This document shows, piece after piece, positions 58,404 through 64,000 of a stretch of 64,000 nt of DNA. The first letter of the stretch is position 1; every line of letters starts with the position of its first letter. Source of the DNA: Pseudomonas fluorescens (GTDB lineage: Bacteria > Pseudomonadota > Gammaproteobacteria > Pseudomonadales > Pseudomonadaceae); contig NZ_CABVHY010000011.1 in the NCBI RefSeq assembly GCF_902497875.1, positions 124,001 through 188,000 of the forward strand, in the 5' to 3' direction. The position numbers and the translations under genes were made by a program. The notes under the pieces are model-generated. The model worked only from the letters and a program-made list of their open reading frames with translations. It made no database searches and was not told the origin of the DNA.

Positions 58404-58486
58404 GTAGGAGCTGCCGCAGGCTGCGATCTTTTGATCTTTGGCGTCATTGAAAACGCCAAAAGATCGCAGGCTTCGCCAGCGCCTAC
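58404..58486. repeat. REP doublet inside the alginate operon (algF-algA)
   Basis: Left arm GTAGGAGCTGCCGCAGGCTGCGATC and inverted variant right arm ATCGCAGGCTTCGCCAGCGCCTAC, with an inner GGCGT/ACGCC stem. It is the same composite as between algD and alg8, and lies in the 224-base algF-algA spacer. Confidence 0.92.
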
Positions 58487-58587
58487 AGGGATTCGGGTTG
58501 TCCGGGTTATCCGACACGGAACAAGAACAAGAGTGAAACGACAGAACGCAGTAGCTCTGACCCAATCGATTTTCAAGGAGTAACAAT

Positions 58588-60036
58588 ATGATTCCGGTGA
58601 TCTTGTCAGGTGGTAGTGGCTCACGTCTTTGGCCGCTTTCGCGTAAACAATTCCCCAAGCAGTTCCTCGCCCTGACGGGCGAACACACGCTGTTCCAGCA
58701 AACTCTCGAGCGCCTGGTGTTCGACGGTATGGACACACCGATCGTGGTCTGCAACAAGGAACACCGCTTCATCGTCAACGAGCAACTGAACGCCCGTAAC
58801 CTCGACACCCAGCGCATCCTGATGGAACCGTTCGGCCGCAACACTGCGCCGGCCGTGGCCCTGACCGCGATGATGCTGGTCAACGAAGGCCGCGATGAGT
58901 TGATGCTGGTACTGCCGGCTGACCACGTCATCGAAGACCAGAAAGCCCTGCAACGCGCCCTGGCCCTGGCCACCGTGGCTGCGGAGAATGGCGAAATGGT
59001 GCTGTTCGGCGTACCGGCGACCAAACCGGAAACCGGCTATGGCTATATCAAGTCGACCAACGATTCACTGCTGCCCGAAGGCGTCAGCCGCGTGTCGCAC
59101 TTCGTCGAAAAACCTGACGTGAAACGCGCCACCGAGTTCGTTAACGCCGGTGGTTATTTCTGGAACAGCGGCATGTTCCTGTTCCGCGCCAGCCGCTTCC
59201 TCGAAGAGCTGAAAAAGCACGACCCGGACATCTACGACACCTGCCTGCTGACTCTGGAGCGTAGCGTGCAGGATGTCGACACCGTCGACATTGACTCCGC
59301 CACCTTCGCCTGCTGCCCGGACAACTCCATCGACTACGCCGTGATGGAAAAAACCCAGCGCGCCTGCGTCGTACCACTGACTGCTGGCTGGAGCGATGTC
59401 GGTTGCTGGTCGTCGCTGTGGGAAGTCAACGAGAAAGACGCCAATGGCAACGTCACCAAAGGCGATGTGGTCATCCAGGACAGCAAAAACTGCATGATCC
59501 ATGGCAACGGCAAACTGGTGTCGGTGATCGGCCTGGAAAACATCGTCGTGGTCGAAACCAAGGACGCCATGATGATTGCCCACAAGGACAAGGTCCAGGG
59601 CGTCAAACAGATGGTCAACACCCTCAACGAGCAAGGCCGCAGCGAAACCCAGAACCACTGCGAAGTCTACCGGCCATGGGGCTCCTACGACTCGGTGGAC
59701 ATGGGCGGACGCTTCCAGGTCAAGCGCATCTCGGTCAAACCGGGCGCGTGCCTGTCCTTGCAGATGCACCACCACCGCGCCGAACACTGGATCGTGGTCA
59801 GCGGCACCGCCGAAGTGACCTGCGACGAGAACGTGTTCCTGCTGACTGAAAACCAGTCGACCTACATCCCGATCGCCTCGGTTCACCGCTTGCGCAACCC
59901 GGGCAAGATCTCGCTGGAAATCATCGAAGTGCAATCGGGTAGCTATTTGGGTGAGGACGATATCGAGCGGTTTGAAGATATCTACGGTCGCACCCCGGTC
60001 GAACGCGGCGTCTCGGTGAAAACCATCGCGCAGTGA
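58588..60036 (+). CDS. algA: phosphomannose isomerase / GDP-mannose pyrophosphorylase AlgA
   Basis: A bifunctional enzyme: the C-terminal half turns fructose-6-phosphate into mannose-6-phosphate, and the N-terminal half makes GDP-mannose from mannose-1-phosphate; AlgC acts between. 482 residues. GGSGSRLWPLSRKQFPKQFL is the nucleotide-binding signature, FVEKPD lies mid-way, and the cupin PMI site is in LQMHHHRAEHWIVVSGTA. AAGGAG precedes the ATG. Last gene of the operon, followed by a strong terminator. Confidence 0.98.
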   Translation: MIPVILSGGSGSRLWPLSRKQFPKQFLALTGEHTLFQQTLERLVFDGMDTPIVVCNKEHRFIVNEQLNARNLDTQRILMEPFGRNTAPAVALTAMMLVNEGRDELMLVLPADHVIEDQKALQRALALATVAAENGEMVLFGVPATKPETGYGYIKSTNDSLLPEGVSRVSHFVEKPDVKRATEFVNAGGYFWNSGMFLFRASRFLEELKKHDPDIYDTCLLTLERSVQDVDTVDIDSATFACCPDNSIDYAVMEKTQRACVVPLTAGWSDVGCWSSLWEVNEKDANGNVTKGDVVIQDSKNCMIHGNGKLVSVIGLENIVVVETKDAMMIAHKDKVQGVKQMVNTLNEQGRSETQNHCEVYRPWGSYDSVDMGGRFQVKRISVKPGACLSLQMHHHRAEHWIVVSGTAEVTCDENVFLLTENQSTYIPIASVHRLRNPGKISLEIIEVQSGSYLGEDDIERFEDIYGRTPVERGVSVKTIAQ

Positions 60037-60059
60037 TTGATCGGTAATACCGCTAAATT

Positions 60060-60120
60060 AAAAGCCCTCGTCCAACCGACTGCGTTCCCTATCCGCAGTC
60101 GGTGGGGCGGGGGCTTTTTT
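60060..60120 (+). terminator. Rho-independent terminator of the alginate operon
   Basis: A long stem built from AAAGCCC / GGGCTTT outer and CCGACTGCG / CGCAGTCGG inner arms, followed by seven T residues, 24 bases after the algA stop. Confidence 0.95.
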
Positions 60121-60167
60121 TGGTCCGGTGTCTCGTCCTGCCTGCTTGTATTGGCCGGCTCGCCGCC

Positions 60168-60278
60168 TATCGCGAGCAAGCTCGCTCCCACACATGGACC
60201 ATGTCGTGAATCAACTTTATACACATCACAAATCTAATGTGGGAGCGACGGTGCGGAGATCCGACTTGCTCGCGATGG
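60168..60278. repeat. REP doublet with an interrupted arm
   Basis: The left arm (60168-60192) is a normal inverted GCGAGCAAGCTCGCTCCCACA copy. In the right arm about 15 extra bases (CGGTGCGGAGATCCGA) sit between GTGGGAGCGA and CTTGCTCGCGAT, exactly in the palindrome. Confidence 0.85.
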
Positions 60279-60460
60279 GGCCGGAAATTTCATCGCTGGT
60301 TTTCCGCCAAGTCCCGATTGACCACCTCCCCCACACTGCCTATCCTCGCGCCTGTCACGACTAATTCGTGATGGGGTTTGACGGCTCCGCATTTTCTCTC
60401 AAGACGCGCATTGTTCTTCTATCTTTGCTCGAGCACTCCCGTGCCCGCCGCATGGCTTTA

Positions 60461-60540
60461 ATGGCAACTGTGCGTGGGGCACCTTCGGGTGCGCCGGGTG
60501 CCTTGAGAGACCGGTCCGTCAACCTGCGTACAGTTGCCAC
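60461..60540 (+). ncRNA. structured 5' leader (possible cis-acting RNA)
   Basis: TGGCAACTGT (60462-60471) pairs perfectly with ACAGTTGCCA (60530-60539), and the stem extends by three more pairs including one G-U. Inside it lies a hairpin GGCACC-TTCG-GGTGC closed by a stable UUCG loop, and then a GACCGGTC palindrome. The fold ends 57 bases before the start of the DUF6124-type gene. The element looks like a multi-branched regulatory leader; I recall similar leaders ahead of related small genes in other Pseudomonas, but cannot name an RNA family. Confidence 0.6.
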
Positions 60541-60596
60541 CCAATTTCGTTTGACGGCGATCCAGTGGCAGCTCTTTTTCTCGAGGAGCAATACCC

Positions 60597-60872
60597 ATGA
60601 CCGACCGCATCGCCCTGACCAGCAACGACTGCGACATCCCCACCCTGTTCATCGACACCCACGCGCCACTGGACGAACTTCACGCCAGCGCCGCGCACCG
60701 CATCCTCGCCGTCACGCAAATGATGGAAAGCCTCGCCAGCATGGACATCCGCAACGCCAACCCCGCCAACCTCCAGCAAATCGCCCACGCCGCCGCGCTA
60801 TTACTGCGCGATGGCTGTGATGTGATGGATGTGTTGGGGCGCAGGATTCGCGGGAACGGGCTTTTGGCCTGA
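60597..60872 (+). CDS. DUF6124/DUF3077-type small protein
   Basis: A 91-residue protein: a short polar head (DRIALTSNDCDIPTLFIDTHAPLDEL) then two helices (HASAAHRILAVTQMMESLASM and NLQQIAHAAALLLRDGCDVMDVL). It matches the small Pseudomonas family annotated DUF6124 (earlier DUF3077), whose function is unknown. No signal peptide or membrane segment. GAGGAG precedes the ATG at ideal distance. It has its own structured leader and stands alone between the alginate operon and the toxin-like gene on the other strand. Confidence 0.82.
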   Translation: MTDRIALTSNDCDIPTLFIDTHAPLDELHASAAHRILAVTQMMESLASMDIRNANPANLQQIAHAAALLLRDGCDVMDVLGRRIRGNGLLA

Positions 60873-60924
60873 CAGCGCTACGGGAAGGCTGCTGCTTGAT
60901 CGCCGTCACGCATAAGCGTGACGT

Positions 60925-63648
60925 CTAAAGCCCGCTTACCCAATTTCGAAACCGTGTCAGTAACCCCGGATTGATTGCCGGTAACAAAATCTGACCTGAT
61001 CTGAGGTCGCGTAGTTTATGGCTACTCGTGTCGCCTGCGAGTTGGAGGCCAACCACTGTCACCTTGCGACCTTCGGACTCCACTGAATGGATTTCTTTCA
61101 CTTTTAGCAACGTCAACGGTTTGATCAGGAGGTGATCCGCAAGAAAAGCAGTGGCTGCCACTTTCTTCGGTATTTGGCCATCAAACACCATCAGTACCCT
61201 TTGCTGGTCAGCCTGGGCATCGGGCTTATGGTCGGCCCAGCTTTCGAGCCAACTGATGACGCTATGAGGTACTACGCTTGCCGACATATAACCTTGGTCG
61301 GCCACGATACTCCCTACCTTAATACTATGACCGAAAACTCCTGCAGCTACCCTCATGGCTCGATAGGCCTCTCCTTGATAATCCGGAAGGGTTTCTACTT
61401 CCGAGTTAAAGGTTGCCACGATGTTCTTGATGTCGGCCTCTGAGGTTTCCATACCCCGCAAAAAGTAATTAATTTGGTCGGAGACCCCATTCCCACCTTC
61501 TGCGTACTCGTCCAGCCCCGGTAAGTCTTGGCTTTGTGCGGCTAACTGCTCAATTCTTCTGCCCATCAATGCGCGTTCCTGGTCATGAAGTACACGTAGT
61601 TGACCGTCATTTGGACGATTAAAGATCTCGATCAGATTGGTAACCTCTGATGATTGAGCACTGGAGCGGCTCCAAGGCCATCTGGTTAGCCCGCCCTGAT
61701 CGATGAAGTTAATGGGGTGATTGTTAACAAAACCATAAAAGTTCAAACCATCAACATCTCCCGCCGGGTCCGGATTAACCCACCTTTGCAACCACGGCAC
61801 GTAATACCTGAAACCATAATAATAAAGCCCCGTCGCATCCCGCACCTTGCCCGAATAGCGCACGGTTTTATAACTCGCCTCGACTTCCCCCCTGCCGGCA
61901 AACCACGCGGTACTGCCAAAGGGGTGATAACGCTCCTGGCTAATCACCTCGCCCGCGCTGTCGAGTTCCAAGGTGCAGGAGCCTAGATGATCGGCGACGC
62001 TGTACCGATACTGGTTATTGGCAAGGTCTTTGGGCGGCTCCGTCTCCCAGTGCAACACCCGCACACTGCTTCTACCGGCTTGGGCGACGAGCACATGGAG
62101 CACTTCACCGGTGCCGCTGTGGCTGCGAATTTCCAGACCCGGCAAGTAACGAACTTCAGCGTTCAGCGTGCGGGCATTGCTTTGGGTCGAGCGAATTTTG
62201 CGCCGGCGCATTCCGTCCGCGCCGTAGACATACCATTCGCTGTCGTTGAGACCAGAGTCGCGCGCTACCGGTCGCACGTCCTTTAACTGGTTTCGCAGGT
62301 CCCAACTCAGCGCCTGCCCCGGTTGCAGCTTCAGCAGATTGCCGTTGGCGTCGAAAGCGGCGGCAACATCTTCTTCTCTCGGTGGCAGGCCATTATGCTC
62401 GGGCAGGCAGCGGTTGCTGTGCCTGGCGGCGGTCAGGGTGCGGCCATGCTGTTGCGGGCCTTCGTGGGTCAGCTCCAACAGATTGCCGCCCTCGTCATAG
62501 CGGTAGGTCTGGCGGTAATTGGCGCGCGGCGCAGGATCGTTGAAACCGGAAAAGTGCGGGCCTTTATTCGGTCCTCCCGCCTCCCAACCCGTGGCTTCGA
62601 TCAGCTGGTAGAGGCTGTCATAGACATAGCGGCTGATTGGGTCAATGCGCTGGTTGGCGAAGTAACGAATCGGTTGCGCCTTGTCTTCAATGCTCAGCAC
62701 AGTGCCGACCGGGTCATAGTCATATCGCAAGTCTTGCAGGGATTTACTGTCGCGCTTGGCCCGCAGCCGGATCAGGCGACCGTCTTCGGGACGATACTCA
62801 AGGGTGGTGATGACGCCATTGCCCGCGGTTTCCCGCTCGGTCTGGCCGTGGGCGTTGAATTGGATGGCACTGACCAGGAGTTGTCGAGTGGGCTGACCTT
62901 TCAATTGCAGATGAGATTCGCATAACTGGCCGCCGACAGTCTGGCTGAAGAACTGCCGATTGCCTTTGGTGTCGGTCCGCTCAAGCACATCGCCCGGTGG
63001 ATTGAAGCGCGACCGGGTCATTGCACCTTCGCCGTTGCGCTCTTCCAAAGGCACGGGCCAGTCGTGCGAGCCCAGCATGCGTAGAAAATGCTGAATCTGC
63101 TCCAGCAGCGCCCCGGTCAAACCAAAGATTTCATACTGCTGCGTACCGGCCGGGTCATCGTGGCGAATCAATTGCCCGCATTGGTTGCGGTCGGCGAAGA
63201 CAGGATCAGCAGTGCCGTACAGATAACGCTCCGTACAGGAGAAAACCTCATCGAGGGCCTGCTCGAACACCGCCTGCGGCCGCAGCAGCGTGTCGTACTC
63301 CATCCGCCGCTGACTGCCCCGGCCATCCCAGTGGTGCATCAGTTGATCTGTTTCGCCCAACAGACTGATGCGCAACCCGGCATCAACGCTGATCGTGCTC
63401 AGCACCTTGCCGGAAAGGGAATACATTGAGGCGAGGTTGGCCGGGGCCGAAGCGTCGCGGAACAGTCGCGGATCCCATTGGGCGATGGCGCGCCCCGCCG
63501 GGTCACGGGCCGTGCGGTTGATTCGCGCTTCGGCCGGTCCACCTTCTGCACTGCGGCAGTAACCCACCGAACGCACTGTCAGGCCACGCGGGTCAGTGGC
63601 TGTCAGCGTCGGGGTGCGGCTGTGTAATGTCAGTGTCCGAGCCAGCAT
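60925..63648 (-). CDS. TccC-like Rhs-repeat toxin with ADP-ribosyltransferase-like C-terminus
   Basis: A 907-residue protein. Its head (TLTLHSRTPTLTATDPRGLT, then ADPRLF-like WDPRLF) matches the C component of insecticidal toxin complexes. YD/Rhs repeats fill residues 100-600 (RYLYGTADPV, YRYDEGGNLLEL, RYSVADHLGS). The core ends with the self-cleavage motif starting at Asp627 (DPAGDVDGLNFYGFVNNHP). The variable C-terminus (about 655-907) has YRAMRV, GYMSASVVP and HLLIKPLTLLKVKEI, spaced as the Arg, Ser and final strands of ADP-ribosyltransferases; the usual ExE glutamates are not obvious. Photorhabdus TccC3 and TccC5 end in such domains. No immunity gene follows. Confidence 0.83.
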   Translation of the reverse strand: MLARTLTLHSRTPTLTATDPRGLTVRSVGYCRSAEGGPAEARINRTARDPAGRAIAQWDPRLFRDASAPANLASMYSLSGKVLSTISVDAGLRISLLGETDQLMHHWDGRGSQRRMEYDTLLRPQAVFEQALDEVFSCTERYLYGTADPVFADRNQCGQLIRHDDPAGTQQYEIFGLTGALLEQIQHFLRMLGSHDWPVPLEERNGEGAMTRSRFNPPGDVLERTDTKGNRQFFSQTVGGQLCESHLQLKGQPTRQLLVSAIQFNAHGQTERETAGNGVITTLEYRPEDGRLIRLRAKRDSKSLQDLRYDYDPVGTVLSIEDKAQPIRYFANQRIDPISRYVYDSLYQLIEATGWEAGGPNKGPHFSGFNDPAPRANYRQTYRYDEGGNLLELTHEGPQQHGRTLTAARHSNRCLPEHNGLPPREEDVAAAFDANGNLLKLQPGQALSWDLRNQLKDVRPVARDSGLNDSEWYVYGADGMRRRKIRSTQSNARTLNAEVRYLPGLEIRSHSGTGEVLHVLVAQAGRSSVRVLHWETEPPKDLANNQYRYSVADHLGSCTLELDSAGEVISQERYHPFGSTAWFAGRGEVEASYKTVRYSGKVRDATGLYYYGFRYYVPWLQRWVNPDPAGDVDGLNFYGFVNNHPINFIDQGGLTRWPWSRSSAQSSEVTNLIEIFNRPNDGQLRVLHDQERALMGRRIEQLAAQSQDLPGLDEYAEGGNGVSDQINYFLRGMETSEADIKNIVATFNSEVETLPDYQGEAYRAMRVAAGVFGHSIKVGSIVADQGYMSASVVPHSVISWLESWADHKPDAQADQQRVLMVFDGQIPKKVAATAFLADHLLIKPLTLLKVKEIHSVESEGRKVTVVGLQLAGDTSSHKLRDLRSGQILLPAINPGLLTRFRNWVSGL

Positions 63649-63766
63649 GGTCTGTGGTCATCCTTGTGCGTCAAAACAGCTAATGCTGAAAAGCCATGCC
63701 TGGCTACTGTCAGAAACTACAGCGCTGACCAGCGGCGCAGGATGAAGGCTTGTAACCCGTGCTCAT
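63649..63766. other. short spacer upstream of the TccC-like gene
   Basis: 118 bases between the edge-truncated reading frame and the TccC-like gene, both on the minus strand. No terminator hairpin is evident, so read-through is possible. Confidence 0.4.
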
Positions 63767-64000
63767 CTACTGTGCAGAACTCTGCATAGCTGCGCGCCTG
63801 CCCACTTCCACGTAATTTGAATAACGATTTAGACGATCCATGACATAAGCCTCAGGAAGTCTATTGAAACCACCTTCGCCTCTCACACCCTTGTAGTCCA
63901 TGCCTCGACGGCTATCTTTTATAGAGAACCATTGCATGTAACTATTTGGCATAGTGTTAATTGAGTTAAAACGATCAATGGAGGTAACATCATCTACCGA
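63767..64000 (-). CDS. 3' end of an unidentified gene, cut by window edge
   Basis: On the minus strand the frame is open from the window edge to a TAG at 63767, giving the last 77 residues of a protein. The visible end contains MPNSYMQWFSIKDSRRGMDY, then GVRGEGGFNRLPEAYVMD and RYSNYVEVGRRAAMQSSAQ. An internal ATG at 63952 could start a 61-residue protein, but the frame continues upstream of it without a stop. The stretch is richer in A and T than the Rhs core, as toxin tips often are. It could be the C-terminus of another toxin component or Rhs protein upstream of the TccC-like gene, but I recognise no family. Confidence 0.55.
   Translation of the reverse strand, partial: SVDDVTSIDRFNSINTMPNSYMQWFSIKDSRRGMDYKGVRGEGGFNRLPEAYVMDRLNRYSNYVEVGRRAAMQSSAQ

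Larger units (their letters stand above)
60037..60596. other. spacer after algA: terminator, REP and structured leader
   Basis: A 560-base stretch without a convincing protein gene. In order it holds the algA terminator, a disrupted REP doublet, an inverted repeat TCACGA-CTAAT-TCGTGA (60355-60371) and the structured leader (60461-60540) of the small downstream gene. Confidence 0.7.

Noticed and set aside
60368..60820. 150-codon plus-strand frame through the structured leader
   Set aside because: It reads the DUF6124-type gene in the wrong frame and turns into a His/Arg/Pro-rich shadow; the downstream gene has the proper binding site.

Overview
The window is chromosomal DNA from a Pseudomonas, most likely of the P. 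fluorescens group. The grounds are a complete twelve-gene alginate operon in the usual pseudomonad order (algD-8-44-K-E-G-X-L-I-J-F-A), a rhlB-dauBAR block laid out as in P. aeruginosa, a second Lon protease (AsrA type) close to a chagasin-like inhibitor gene, an EstB-type carboxylesterase, GC-rich codon use, and many short palindromic REP/REPIN repeats of the kinds scattered through P. fluorescens genomes. No rRNA, tRNA, CRISPR array, transposase or prophage was found.

Layout. 1-7.4 kb: a small VF530-family protein, an OprB-type sugar porin followed by membrane glucose dehydrogenase (periplasmic glucose oxidation), then the second Lon protease behind a near-perfect sigma-32 heat-shock promoter. 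7.5-11.2 kb: an AT-rich orphan gene, the Icp-type peptidase inhibitor, a YhhN-family protein and the tRNA wobble-uridine genes cmoA/cmoB. 11.3-19.7 kb: tadA and a CumA-type multicopper oxidase on the minus strand, valS, rlmF, an HU gene, yejK and a membrane-anchored glutaredoxin. 19.8-25.8 kb: glutathione-transferase-like, GIY-YIG and SnoaL-like proteins, a GntR regulator overlapping an MFS transporter gene, and a subtilase with no signal peptide. 25.8-31.1 kb: the general amino acid ABC transporter aapJQMP and estB. 31.2-36.8 kb: rhlB, the D-arginine racemisation genes dauB, dauA and dauR, and a basic-amino-acid-type binding protein; dauB and the binding-protein gene share a palindromic upstream site. 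37.1-42.5 kb: moaCDE, a PIN-PhoH protein, a polysaccharide deacetylase-like protein and yaaA. 42.5-60.1 kb: an 810-base regulatory region and the alginate operon. 60.3-64 kb: a DUF6124-type small gene behind a strongly structured leader, a TccC-like Rhs toxin whose C-terminal part looks like an ADP-ribosyltransferase, and the 3' end of another reading frame at the window edge.

How the genes work together. AlgA and AlgD supply GDP-mannuronate. Alg8 and Alg44 polymerise and export it under c-di-GMP control. AlgK, AlgE, AlgG, AlgX and AlgL form the periplasmic and outer-membrane trans-envelope complex, and AlgI, AlgJ, AlgF and AlgX acetylate the chain. DauA oxidises D-arginine to 2-ketoarginine and DauB re-aminates it to L-arginine, under DauR.

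The observations most worth following are: a REP doublet that has become part of the translated 5' end of algK; the structured leader upstream of the DUF6124-type gene; the operator shared by dauB and the binding-protein gene; the sigma-32 promoter of the second lon; and the ART-like C-terminus of the TccC-like protein, which has no immunity gene next to it.
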